From contig CAVRTB010000001.1 of assembly GCA_963724065.1 (NCBI GenBank), positions 682,001-746,000 of the forward strand: a stretch of 64,000 nt of DNA, in the 5' to 3' direction. The notes below the pieces were generated by a model. The model was not told where the DNA came from. It made no database searches and was given only the letters and a program-made list of their open reading frames with translations. This stretch comes from DASRIA01 sp963724065. Its GTDB lineage: Bacteria > Actinomycetota > Thermoleophilia > Solirubrobacterales > JBBDJG01. Positions 25,166 to 35,099 of this stretch are shown here, one piece after another (position 1 is the stretch's first letter; the number at the start of each line of letters is the position of its first letter). Position numbers and translations under genes: made by a program.

Positions 25166-25747
25166 ATGGTCGAGATCTCCAGGCAGCAGCTCGTCGTCTA
25201 CGCGGCCGCCCTGTTGGCGGTCCTCTTGATCGGCGCCCGCTACCTGAAGGCCGAGCGTGATTCGCCGGCCGTCGGCGGGCAGCCGCAGGCGGTCGCGGTG
25301 GAACGCTCGGGCTCGGGCGGCGTGGTGGTTCACGTCGTGGGTGCCGTGCGGCGCCCCGGCGTGTACCGGCTGCCTGCCTGGGCGCGACTCGGCGGCGCGC
25401 TGCGGCGCGCCGGCGGCGCGACCGGCCGGGCGGACCTCGTCGGGGTCAACCTCGCGGCGAAGGTGTCCGACGGCCAGCAGGTGATCGTGCCCGTGCGCGG
25501 TCCGGGGGCAGGGCAGGCGGCCGCGGGTGTGCCGGCCTTGCCCGGCGCGGCCGCACAGCCCGTGAGTCTCAACACCGCGACCGTGGAGCAGCTCGACGAG
25601 CTCGACGGGATCGGGCCCTCGACGGCCCAGAAGATCCTCGACTGGCGCAAGGACCACGGTGGGTTCGGCTCCGTCGACGACCTCAAGCAGGTGAGCGGGA
25701 TCGGCCCGAAGCGCTTCGAGGTGCTGAAGGAGAAGGTGCGCATGTGA
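25166..25747 (+). CDS. comEA: ComEA-like DNA-binding competence protein
   Basis: Membrane-anchored receptor for transforming DNA. 193 aa: a membrane segment at residues 9-24, an SLBB domain (VVVHVVGAVRRPGVYRLP, about 53-110), an Ala/Pro/Gly linker and a C-terminal helix-hairpin-helix pair (SLNTATVEQLDELDGIGPSTAQKI, VSGIGPKRFEVL). comEC follows after 7 nt. Confidence 0.93.
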   Translation: MVEISRQQLVVYAAALLAVLLIGARYLKAERDSPAVGGQPQAVAVERSGSGGVVVHVVGAVRRPGVYRLPAWARLGGALRRAGGATGRADLVGVNLAAKVSDGQQVIVPVRGPGAGQAAAGVPALPGAAAQPVSLNTATVEQLDELDGIGPSTAQKILDWRKDHGGFGSVDDLKQVSGIGPKRFEVLKEKVRM

Positions 25748-25754
25748 GCGGCTG

Positions 25755-28064
25755 ATGGACCACTGCACAACGCTCGCCCGCCATCCGCGGCATGTGGCAC
25801 TGGCCTCGCTGGCCGCCGGGCTCGCGCTCGCCGGGCACGTGCCAGTGTCACTGGCGGCCGGCGCCGGCGCGGCGGTGGCGCTGGCCACGATCGCACCGCC
25901 GCGATCGTGGGTGCTGCTCGTCGCGGTCGTGGCCCTGCCGCCGGCCGGCGCGTGGATCGGGGGCGCGCGGCTCGAGGCGATCCACCGCTCGCCGCTCGTG
26001 GCCGACGTGGGCTCGGGCGCGGCGCTGCGCGGCCACGTCGTGCGCCGGGAGCGCGAGTCGTTCGGCAGCACGCGGGTGCGCGTGCGGGTCGCCGCGGTGC
26101 GCAGGGACGGCGTGTGGCGTCCGGTCGGAGGACTCGTCCAGGTGCGCGCCCGGGGACGGGCTCGGATACAGCCGGCAATCGGCGACGAGGTCGAGGCCTC
26201 CGGAGCGCTCGCCGTCCCGGGCGCCGGTACGCAGGGCTCCGGCTACGCCGAGTACCTGCGCCGCGCAGGGGTGCACGTCGTGCTCCACGCGGACCATCTC
26301 CGATCGACGGGGCGCCGCCGCGGCGGCCTCGCGGGAGTGCTCGACGCGATTCGGCGACGCGCGGAGGCGGGGGTCGGCGCGGGACTGGGCGAGCCGCGCG
26401 GGGCGCTCGCCCGGGGCATGGTGCTCGGTGCCGACGAGGACATCCCCGACGCGATGGCGGAGGACTTCAAGCGCTCCGGCCTGGCGCACGTGCTGGCGGT
26501 GAGCGGCCAGAACGTGACCCTGCTCGCGGTGCTCGCGTGGCCGTTGCTGGGGGCCCTGGGCCTGTCGCGCGGACCGCGCCTGTGGGCCGTGGTCGGCCTG
26601 ATCGCGCTCTACGTCCCGCTCACCGGGGCCGGCCCGTCGATCGTGCGCGCCGGCGCGATGGGCATCGCCGGCACGCTGGCGGCGCTCGCCGGCCGGCCGG
26701 CCGCGCGCTGGTACGGCCTGCTCGTCGCGTGCGTCGTGACGCTCGCGCTCGACCCGCTCGCGTGGCGGGACGTCGGATGGCAGCTCAGCTTCGCCGCGGT
26801 GATCGGGATCTTCGCCCTCGCACGTCCGCTCGGGCGGGCGCTCGGCCCGTTGCCGGAGCCGCTGCGCGGCGGCGCGGCGCTGACGGTCGCGGCGACGCTC
26901 GCGACCGCGCCGCTGATGGCGTTCCACTTCGACCGGGTATCGCTCGCGGCACTGCCCGCCAACCTCGTCGCCCTGCCCGCGATCGCGCCGGTGATGTGGC
27001 TGGGCATGCTGAGCGCCGCTGCCGGACAGGTCGCACTCGGGCCCGCCGAGCTGCTGAACGCGGTGAGCGCATTCTGCCTCGCGCACGTCGACGCGGTGGC
27101 ACGGTGGGGGGCACGCCTGCCCGGGTCTGCGCTCGACGTGCGGATCGGCTCAGCGGGGGCGCTCGCCGCGACCTACCTGGTGGGCGCGGTCTCGCTGTGG
27201 GGGCTGTCCCGCCTGGCGCGCGGCACGCGCGTCGCGCTGCTCGCGGGTCTTGCGACGGCGCTCACGGTCACCTGCGCCGCGGTGCTCGTGCTTGCCACGC
27301 CGTCCGGCCCGCCGCGCCACTTCACGGCCACGTTCCTCGACGTCGGGCAAGGCGACGCGACGCTGCTCCAGGAGCCCGGCGGGGCAACGGTGCTCGTCGA
27401 CGCCGGCCCACCGGGATCCGGTGTCGCGGAGAAGCTGCGCGATCGCGGCATCGACACGATCGACCTCGCCGTGTTGACCCATGCGCAGGAGGATCACGAG
27501 GGCGGCTTCGAGGAGGTCCTCGGGTCGCTGCGCGTGCGCACGTTGCTCGACGGCGGCCTGCCCGACGACGGGCCCGGCCACCGCAGGATCGTCGCGATCG
27601 CCCGCGCCCGAGGCGCTCGCGTGGTGCGGTCGCGCGCGGGGCAGCGACTGCGGGTCGGGCGCGGGTTGCTGCTGCGCGTCGTCCACGCAGCGGGCGGTGC
27701 GACGGCCGACGAGGACCCGAACCTGCGCGCGACGGTGATCCTCGCTTCCTACAGCGGCTTCGACGTGTTCCTGCCGGCCGATGCCGAGAGCGAGGTGACC
27801 GCGGCGCTCGCGCTCCCGGACGTGGACGCGATGAAGGTCGCCCACCACGGCAGCGCCGACGAGGGCCTCGCCGGGCTGCTGGCTCGCCTGCGGCCCGAGG
27901 TCGCCGTGATCGAGGCAGGCCGCGGCAACCGGTTCGGGCACCCGCACCCGGACACGCTGCGGGCGCTCCGAGCGGCGGTCCCGAGCGTGATGCGCACCGA
28001 TCGCGACGGCGACGTCGCCGTGACGCTCCAGAACGGGCGCGCGCGTGTGGCGCGCGGCCGCTAG
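25755..28064 (+). CDS. comEC: ComEC DNA channel with metallo-beta-lactamase-like domain
   Basis: Transports single-stranded DNA across the membrane in natural competence. 769 aa: N-terminal helices and OB-like domain, the competence domain (GMVLGADEDIPDAMAEDFKRSGLAHVLAVSGQN begins it at about residue 216), and a C-terminal metallo-beta-lactamase-like domain (ATFLDVGQGDATLL; THAQEDHEGG; VAHHGS). The metal motif reads HAQEDH, keeping first His, Asp and final His. With comEA it suggests the organism may be transformable; other competence genes are outside the window. Confidence 0.93.
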   Translation: MDHCTTLARHPRHVALASLAAGLALAGHVPVSLAAGAGAAVALATIAPPRSWVLLVAVVALPPAGAWIGGARLEAIHRSPLVADVGSGAALRGHVVRRERESFGSTRVRVRVAAVRRDGVWRPVGGLVQVRARGRARIQPAIGDEVEASGALAVPGAGTQGSGYAEYLRRAGVHVVLHADHLRSTGRRRGGLAGVLDAIRRRAEAGVGAGLGEPRGALARGMVLGADEDIPDAMAEDFKRSGLAHVLAVSGQNVTLLAVLAWPLLGALGLSRGPRLWAVVGLIALYVPLTGAGPSIVRAGAMGIAGTLAALAGRPAARWYGLLVACVVTLALDPLAWRDVGWQLSFAAVIGIFALARPLGRALGPLPEPLRGGAALTVAATLATAPLMAFHFDRVSLAALPANLVALPAIAPVMWLGMLSAAAGQVALGPAELLNAVSAFCLAHVDAVARWGARLPGSALDVRIGSAGALAATYLVGAVSLWGLSRLARGTRVALLAGLATALTVTCAAVLVLATPSGPPRHFTATFLDVGQGDATLLQEPGGATVLVDAGPPGSGVAEKLRDRGIDTIDLAVLTHAQEDHEGGFEEVLGSLRVRTLLDGGLPDDGPGHRRIVAIARARGARVVRSRAGQRLRVGRGLLLRVVHAAGGATADEDPNLRATVILASYSGFDVFLPADAESEVTAALALPDVDAMKVAHHGSADEGLAGLLARLRPEVAVIEAGRGNRFGHPHPDTLRALRAAVPSVMRTDRDGDVAVTLQNGRARVARGR

Positions 28065-28090
28065 CGCCGGGAGCGTTCCTGCGCCTGAAG

Positions 28091-28096
28091 TATCCT
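28091..28096 (+). promoter_or_regulatory. Candidate leaderless -10 box (TATCCT) of holA
   Basis: TATCCT ends 7 nt before the holA ATG, so the predicted transcript begins at the start codon. The 39-nt comEC-holA gap contains no Shine-Dalgarno. Confidence 0.5.
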
Positions 28097-28103
28097 CGCC
28101 CGC

Positions 28104-29069
28104 ATGGCCGGCCCCGATCTCAAGCCCGTCTACCTGGTCCACGGCGACGACGAGGTAAAGATCGACGCCTGGCGCGCGCGGATCCGCAAGCGCGCCGAGA
28201 CAGAGGGCGCGTCCATCGAGCTGATGGACGGCGAGCGCGACTCGGGCGAGTCGGTCGCGATCGCGATGTCGTCGCTCACGTTCTCGATGGGGATCCGCTA
28301 CATCGTCGTCGACGCGATCGAGCGCTGGAAGGACAAGGACGTGATCCACGTCGTGGAGGCACTCGCGTCGCCGCCTCCGGAGACGGTGGTGGTCTTGGTC
28401 GGAACGAGTCGACCGGCCAAGAAGTGGTCTGTGTCGGAGAAGCTGGTGAAGGCCGTTCAGAAGGCCGGCGGCGAGGCTGCGGAGTTGGCCAGGCCGAAAG
28501 GCGGTCAGCTGCCGCGCTGGGTCGCAGAGCAGGGCGCCGCGCTCGGCCTCGCGCTCGACCGCGACGCCGCTCAGGCGCTCGTCGAACGGATCGGGACGAG
28601 GCAGCGTCGCCTCCAGCGCGAGCTCGAGAAGATCGCGCAATACGCGCCCGAGGGAGGAAAGGTCGACGTCCAGCTCGTCGAGCTGCTCACCGCGGCGGAC
28701 GTCGAGGCCGAGGCCTACGAGCTGGCCGACGCATTGATCGAGGGCGACACGGCGCTCGCGCTCGCACGCGCCGAGGATCTCCGCGACCGCGACGAGGACA
28801 TCATGCGCCTCCTCTACGCGATGCTGCGCCGCGCACACGACATGCGCCGCGCCTGGGCGATCCTCGAGGCGGGGGGCACGAGCCAGGACGTGACGGCGGC
28901 AGTCGGGATGCCTCCGTGGCTCGCCAAGCGACTCGCTGCGCAGGCGCGAAACGCCGACCCGGACCGGCTGGAGCGGATCGCCGCGCGCCTCGCCGACCTC
29001 GACTACGCGATCCGTGGCGGTGGCAACCGCGACACGGACACCGCGCTGACGCTCACGCTGGCCGCTTGA
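28104..29069 (+). CDS. holA: DNA polymerase III delta subunit
   Basis: Clamp-loader wrench subunit that opens the beta clamp. 321 aa with VYLVHGDDEVKIDAW at the N-terminus, the AAA+-like but non-hydrolysing domains, and LPRWVAEQGAALGLALDRDAAQALVERIG in the middle domain. The comEA-comEC-holA-rpsT order is widely conserved. Confidence 0.93.
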   Translation: MAGPDLKPVYLVHGDDEVKIDAWRARIRKRAETEGASIELMDGERDSGESVAIAMSSLTFSMGIRYIVVDAIERWKDKDVIHVVEALASPPPETVVVLVGTSRPAKKWSVSEKLVKAVQKAGGEAAELARPKGGQLPRWVAEQGAALGLALDRDAAQALVERIGTRQRRLQRELEKIAQYAPEGGKVDVQLVELLTAADVEAEAYELADALIEGDTALALARAEDLRDRDEDIMRLLYAMLRRAHDMRRAWAILEAGGTSQDVTAAVGMPPWLAKRLAAQARNADPDRLERIAARLADLDYAIRGGGNRDTDTALTLTLAA

Positions 29070-29095
29070 CGCAGCGGCGGGCGCTCAGCGGCTTA

Positions 29096-29362
29096 CTAGG
29101 CCGTGGCGCGGGCGCGGATGCGTGCCGCGCGGGACTTCTTGCGGGCCGCGTTGTTGCGGTGCAGCGCCCCGTGCTCGGCGGCCTTGTCGATGTTCGAGAC
29201 GAGCGTGCGGTGCTCGGTTTCGATCGCGTCCTTGTCACCGGCCTCGACAGCCGCCTCGAGGCGGCGGAAGTAGGTCTTCACGGTCGACGTGCGCCGGCGG
29301 TTCTCGACCCGCTCGCGCTCTGACCGGTGAATGCGTTTTTCTTGTGACTTGATGTTGGCCAC
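29096..29362 (-). CDS. rpsT: Ribosomal protein bS20
   Basis: 30S subunit protein, 88 aa, rich in Lys/Arg/Ala, starting ANIKSQEKRIHRSERERVEN. GTG 29362 gives the standard start. It converges with holA (26-nt gap) and is divergent from murJ. Confidence 0.96.
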   Translation of the reverse strand: MANIKSQEKRIHRSERERVENRRRTSTVKTYFRRLEAAVEAGDKDAIETEHRTLVSNIDKAAEHGALHRNNAARKKSRAARIRARATA

Positions 29363-29373
29363 GGCGGCGGCGA

Positions 29374-29379
29374 AGTATA
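29374..29379 (-). promoter_or_regulatory. Candidate -10 box (TATACT on minus strand) of rpsT
   Basis: TATACT on the minus strand lies 11 nt before the rpsT GTG, predicting a leader of only a few bases, in the rpsT-murJ divergent gap. Confidence 0.45.
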
Positions 29380-29428
29380 GCGGCGGGTCGCTCCTCGCCC
29401 GGTTGGGCCGGGCCTGGCCGGCCGTGCC

Positions 29429-31042
29429 GTGACGCAGGATCCCGCGCCGGAGCCCGGGTCCGAGCCCGCGCAGGAGCCGCGCGCCGGCCGTCTCGCGCTC
29501 TCGACGGCCTTCTTCGCGTTCGCGACGGCGCTGTCCCGGATCGCCGGTCTCGTCAGGGAGATCGTCGCGGCCGGCTACTTCGGCGTGAAAGGGCCGATGA
29601 GCGCCTTCACGATCGCCTTTCAGGTCCCGAATCTGGTCCGCAGCCTGTTTGCCGATGCGGCGCTCCAGGCGGCGTTCGTGCCGGTTTTCACCGAGCAACT
29701 CGAGCACCGCAGCCGCCAGGAGGCGTTCCGCGTCGCGTCCGGGCTGCTGTTCGTGATCTCCGTGTCGCTCGGTGTGCTCACGGCTGCGTTCGTCCTGGCG
29801 GCGCCTGTGATCATGCCGCTGTTCGCACCCGGCTTCGATCAGCAGCTCACGGACCTGACGGTCAACCTGGCACAGCTGCTGTTCCCGATCGTGCTGCTGC
29901 TCGGCCTCTCGGGGCTCGTGGTCGGCGTCCTCAACAGCTTCGACCAGTTCGCGGTCCCCGCGCTTGCCCCGCTCGCCTGGAACTTCGCGATCATCGCGAC
30001 GCTCGTGGTGCTCGTCCCCCAGTTCGACGGCGACGAGCGCATCTACGCCTACGCGATCGGAGTGCTGATCGGGACGCTCGTCCAGCTGCTGCTCCCCCTG
30101 CCGTGGCTGCGGCGCACCGGCTTTCGCATCGCGCGCGACTTCAACTGGCGCGACGAGCGCGTGATGCGGGTTCTGAAGCTGATGTTCCCCGTCACGATCG
30201 GGCTCGGGCTGATCAACTTCAACCTGTCCGTGGACAGCATCTTCGCGACCTTCATCTCCGAGGAGGCGCCGGCGGCGATCGACAAGGCGTTCCGGATCTA
30301 CATGCTCCCTCAGGGCGTGTTCGCGGTCGCGATCGCGACAGTCCTGTTTCCCACCTTCTCGCGCCTCGCGACGCGCGGCGACACCGAGGGCCTGCGCAAC
30401 GTGCAGGGCACCGGCACCCGCCAGATGCTCTTGCTGCTCGTGCCGTGCGCGGCCCTGATGATGGTGCTGAGCGAGCCGATCACCCGGATCATCTACCAGC
30501 GCGGCGAGTTCGACGCGGCGCAGACCGACCTCGTCTCCGAGGCGCTGTTCTTCTTCGCGCTCTCCCTGCCGTTCGCCGGCGTCAACCTGATTCTGATCCG
30601 CACCTTCTTCAGTCTTCAGACGCCGTGGACGCCGACGTTCATCGCGCTCGCCAACCTCGTGATCAACGCCGGCCTCGACGCGATCCTCTACGAGCCGATG
30701 GGGATCGGCGGCATCCCGCTCGCAACCGCGATCGTCTCGCTGGTCACGACGATCGCGCTCGCGCTCGTGCTGCGCGGGCGCCTCGGCGGGATCGACATGG
30801 CGCGGACGGTCCACGCCGGGGTGCGGATCCTCGCTGCCGGCGCGCTCTGCACGGGCGTCGCGCTGGGGGCGCGGGCGGCACTCGCCGGCCTCGACGACAC
30901 GCTGCTGGCGCAGACTGCGCTGGTGGCGGTGTCGTCGGTCGCCGGCCTGGCCGTGTACGGCGCCGTGGTGACGGCAACACGCGTCGAAGAGGCCCACCAG
31001 ATCACGACCCTGGTCCGCGGCCAGCTCGCGCGGCTGCGTTAG
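29429..31042 (+). CDS. murJ: Lipid II flippase MurJ
   Basis: Flips the peptidoglycan precursor lipid II across the inner membrane. 537 aa with about 14 hydrophobic helices; ALSRIAGLVREIVAAGYFGV and PNLVRSLFADAALQAAFVPVF are the family signature. Start GTG 29429 after a 66-nt divergent gap. The N-terminal 25 residues are Pro/Glu-rich and cytoplasmic. Confidence 0.95.
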   Translation: MTQDPAPEPGSEPAQEPRAGRLALSTAFFAFATALSRIAGLVREIVAAGYFGVKGPMSAFTIAFQVPNLVRSLFADAALQAAFVPVFTEQLEHRSRQEAFRVASGLLFVISVSLGVLTAAFVLAAPVIMPLFAPGFDQQLTDLTVNLAQLLFPIVLLLGLSGLVVGVLNSFDQFAVPALAPLAWNFAIIATLVVLVPQFDGDERIYAYAIGVLIGTLVQLLLPLPWLRRTGFRIARDFNWRDERVMRVLKLMFPVTIGLGLINFNLSVDSIFATFISEEAPAAIDKAFRIYMLPQGVFAVAIATVLFPTFSRLATRGDTEGLRNVQGTGTRQMLLLLVPCAALMMVLSEPITRIIYQRGEFDAAQTDLVSEALFFFALSLPFAGVNLILIRTFFSLQTPWTPTFIALANLVINAGLDAILYEPMGIGGIPLATAIVSLVTTIALALVLRGRLGGIDMARTVHAGVRILAAGALCTGVALGARAALAGLDDTLLAQTALVAVSSVAGLAVYGAVVTATRVEEAHQITTLVRGQLARLR

Positions 31043-31051
31043 CCGATTGAC

Positions 31052-31089
31052 TGGACAGTTGAGTACCCCATGGGGTACTCAGCTGTCCA
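31052..31089. repeat. 38-bp near-perfect palindrome after murJ
   Basis: Arms of 19 bp meet at 31070/31071; only one position is not Watson-Crick (T-G). The central 20 bp GAGTACCCCATGGGGTACTC are exactly palindromic. It starts 9 nt after the murJ stop. There is no loop and no T-tract, so a classic intrinsic terminator is unlikely; a dimer-binding site or dispersed palindromic element fits better. The remaining 230 bp up to lepA hold no gene that I can recognise. Confidence 0.75.
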
Positions 31090-31319
31090 CTGAATGCGAT
31101 CCGTGCTCTGAGACCTTCCCGAGCCGCCGTCCCTCGCACCTATCCTTAGGGCCCATGCCAATAGGTCTGCACGTCCGAGGCAGCCGCTCTGCGGCGCCGG
31201 GAGCCACCCGATCCGTTCGCCGCACCACCGGTGCGTCTTCACGGCTCGTGCGGCCCCTGGCATCCATGGCTCGACGACCTCAGGCGCACATCCCTACCGA
31301 CATGGACCCTTAGCCCGAG

Positions 31320-33119
<1,800 letters not shown>

Positions 33120-33129
33120 AGTGCGGCCC

Positions 33130-34029
33130 GTGAGCAGGGGATTCCTCGCGGTCTCGGCATGCGCGCTGGCGGCATTCGTCGCCGCGGTGCCCGCGCGCGC
33201 GGCCGACCGCGCGGTCGTGAGCGACCCGACCGCCGCGAACGTCACCGCGCACAACGGCCAGCTCGTCTGGTCGCGGCTCGCGCGCGACGGGCGCGCGAAG
33301 CTCGTCGGGCAGATCCGCGGGAAGACGCGCGACCTGCCGGTCAGGGCCAAGTCAGGCGGCCTGTTCGACCCGGACCTCGGGACGAACCCGAACGGGCAGG
33401 CGGTTGTCGTCTACACGCGCTGCGCGGGCGTCTCCGGGCGCAACTGCGATGTGTACGAGTTCAATCGCGCGACGCGCCGCGAGCGCAAGGTCTCAGGCGC
33501 CTCGAGCGACGAGTGCTCGGAGTTCGCGCCCTCGGTGTGGATCGGCTCGATCGTCTTCGGGCGCTCGGGCTCGAGCGAGTGCAACGGCGTCTACCTGCTG
33601 CGCAGGGGCAACGTGCGAAAGCTCGACACGCGCGTGCCGGCCGCCACGGACCTGCGCGGGAGCGGAGTCGCCTATCTCTACATCCCGGCGGCCGACGCCG
33701 AGCGCACCTTCATCCGCGTCCGGTCTTTGTACAAGGGGAAGTCGCGCATCCTCGTGACGGGCTTCGCCGCCGAGGGCGAGAGCTACCGGGTGACCAACCC
33801 CGTGATGTTCGGGCGCCACGCCTATTGGCTTCAGCAGGACCGGGTGCGGAACGAGTTCTTCGCCGGCCGCGGGCTGTCGGCCAAGCGCTCCCCGCTCGAG
33901 TTCAGCGACCGGTTGTTCCCGGGCGCGGTCGACTCGCTCGCCGTGACGCGCACGGGCACCTACTACACGAACGGCCAGGGCCTCTTCCGGGCGACGGACC
34001 CCGAGCCCACGTTCGCGGCGCGTGGCTAG
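33130..34029 (+). CDS. Secreted protein of unknown function
   Basis: 299 aa. A Sec signal peptide (residues 1-24, GFLAVSACALAAFVAAVPARAA) is followed by a soluble domain. Recurrent beta-type phrases (NGQLVWSRLARDGRAKL, GSIVFGRSGSSECNGVYLL, GRHAYWLQQD) resemble blades of a propeller-like fold without a clear repeat signature. Four Cys in two clusters (TRCAGVSGRNC, DECSEF/SECNG) could form disulfides. Start GTG 33130. I do not recognise the family. Confidence 0.7.
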   Translation: MSRGFLAVSACALAAFVAAVPARAADRAVVSDPTAANVTAHNGQLVWSRLARDGRAKLVGQIRGKTRDLPVRAKSGGLFDPDLGTNPNGQAVVVYTRCAGVSGRNCDVYEFNRATRRERKVSGASSDECSEFAPSVWIGSIVFGRSGSSECNGVYLLRRGNVRKLDTRVPAATDLRGSGVAYLYIPAADAERTFIRVRSLYKGKSRILVTGFAAEGESYRVTNPVMFGRHAYWLQQDRVRNEFFAGRGLSAKRSPLEFSDRLFPGAVDSLAVTRTGTYYTNGQGLFRATDPEPTFAARG

Positions 34030-34117
34030 AACACCCGCCCGCAAGTTCCGCACAGATCCCGCCCCGGCCACGCCGACCGCCTCGCCGGATCCGCACCGAA
34101 CTTACGGTCGCGCGTAC

Positions 34118-34123
34118 TAGAAT
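34118..34123 (+). promoter_or_regulatory. Candidate -10 box (TAGAAT) of the MaoC-like pair
   Basis: TAGAAT ends 8 nt before the GTG of the first dehydratase subunit. TAGAAT also occurs before hisIE and the second substrate-binding protein, strengthening it as a box used by this organism. Confidence 0.5.
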
Positions 34124-34131
34124 CCCGCGCC

Positions 34132-34566
34132 GTGGCTGAGGCACCGATCGGCAAGCAGTACCCGCCCTTCGAGTACGAGGTGGGGCGCGAGAAGATCCGC
34201 GAGTACGCGAACGCGGTGGGCGAGGCGAACGCCGTCCACCAGGATCCCGAGGCGGCGCGCGCCGCGGGCTTCCGGGGCGTCGTCGCGCCGCCGATGTTCT
34301 GCGTGGTCTACTCGGCGGGGGCGATGGCCCCGGCGATACTCGACCCCGAGCTCGCGATCAACCTGATGATGATGGTCCACGGGGAGCAGGCGTTCGAGTG
34401 GGGCGAGCCCGTCTGCGCCGGCGACACGGTCACGACCGCCGTGACGCTCGAGGACGTGTTCGACAAGAAGGGCATGAATTTCTACGTGTTCGAGTCGCAG
34501 TCGACCAACCAGGACGGGCAGACGACCGTGAAGGGCACCTGGACCAACATCGTGAGGGGGAGCTGA
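34132..34566 (+). CDS. MaoC-like hydratase/dehydratase subunit (HadA/HadC-type)
   Basis: 144 aa hot-dog-fold protein: PFEYEVGREKIREYANAVGE, HQDPEAARAAGFRGVVAPPMF, WGEPVCAGDTV. It matches the FAS1-DH/HadA type, which lacks the full Asp-His catalytic pair and pairs with a catalytic HadB subunit. GTG 34132. Its stop overlaps the next start by one base, so the two are made stoichiometrically. Likely substrate is a (3R)-hydroxyacyl thioester in fatty-acid metabolism; exact pathway not shown. Confidence 0.8.
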   Translation: MAEAPIGKQYPPFEYEVGREKIREYANAVGEANAVHQDPEAARAAGFRGVVAPPMFCVVYSAGAMAPAILDPELAINLMMMVHGEQAFEWGEPVCAGDTVTTAVTLEDVFDKKGMNFYVFESQSTNQDGQTTVKGTWTNIVRGS

Positions 34567-34964
34567 TGGCGGACGTCGAGCTGACGCCGGGCGCGGAGGT
34601 GCCCGAGCTGACCGTCACCCCCGACAAGTACGTGCCGCACCGCTACGCGGGCGCGTCGGGGGACTTCAACCCGATCCACATCGATCCCGAGTTCGCGAAG
34701 GCCGTCGGCCTTCCCCGGAACATCCTGCACGGCCTGTACTCGATGGCCCAGGTCGCGCGCGCGGCCACGCAGGCGGGCGGGGGCGACCCGCGCTCGCTGC
34801 GGCGACTGTCGGTGCAGTTCCGCGGGATGGGCGTGCCGGAGCAGGAGATCAAGGTCACGGGCACGGTGCGCGAGATGAAGGACGGGCACGTGATCGTCGA
34901 CACGGTCGCGGAGCAGGGCGGCAACCAGATCGTGCGCAACGCCGAGGCGGAACTACAGATATAG
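34566..34964 (+). CDS. MaoC-like (R)-hydratase/dehydratase catalytic subunit (HadB-type)
   Basis: 132 aa with the hydratase-2 motif: YAGASGDFNPIHIDPEFAKAVGLP followed by ILHGLYSM, giving the catalytic Asp and His. Together with the upstream gene it should form a HadAB-like heterodimer dehydrating or hydrating (3R)-hydroxyacyl-ACP or -CoA. ATG 34566 (TGATG overlap). Confidence 0.82.
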   Translation: MADVELTPGAEVPELTVTPDKYVPHRYAGASGDFNPIHIDPEFAKAVGLPRNILHGLYSMAQVARAATQAGGGDPRSLRRLSVQFRGMGVPEQEIKVTGTVREMKDGHVIVDTVAEQGGNQIVRNAEAELQI

Positions 34965-34965
34965 G

Positions 34966-35046
34966 CCGGCTCTCGTTGAACTTTGCCAATCCGCACCCAC
35001 CTGTCGGGTGCGGATTGCAGAAGTTCGGCCGGGCCGAAAGAGCCGG
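34966..35046 (+). other. 81-nt nested inverted repeat between hadB-like gene and hrcA
   Basis: Three nested helices: CCGGCTCT/AGAGCCGG (outer), GAACTT/AAGTTC (middle) and the 12-bp CAATCCGCACCC/GGGTGCGGATTG (34987-34998 with 35006-35017, 7-nt loop). It begins two bases after the hadB-like stop and ends 40 nt before the hrcA -10 box. It is not a CIRCE element. It probably terminates or stabilises the upstream mRNA; no T-tract is seen. Confidence 0.6.
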
Positions 35047-35086
35047 GGCCCCAGCGGGTCCGAACGGGGACGCGGTAAGCCCCTCC

Positions 35087-35092
35087 TACAAT
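35087..35092 (+). promoter_or_regulatory. Candidate leaderless -10 box (TACAAT) of hrcA
   Basis: TACAAT ends 7 nt before the hrcA ATG, so the heat-shock regulator mRNA is predicted leaderless. A nearby -35 box is not evident. Confidence 0.5.
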
Positions 35093-35099
35093 TGACCGC

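Noticed and set aside
25907..29323. 1138-codon plus-strand frame over comEC and holA
   Set aside because: Arg/Gly/Pro/Ala-rich translation of an alternate frame; comEC and holA explain the DNA.
31090..31319. Small open frames between murJ and lepA on both strands
   Set aside because: No Shine-Dalgarno, unusual composition, mutually overlapping; no domain recognised.
35047..35099. CIRCE operator before hrcA
   Set aside because: No TTAGCACTC-N9-GAGTGCTAA-like sequence is present.
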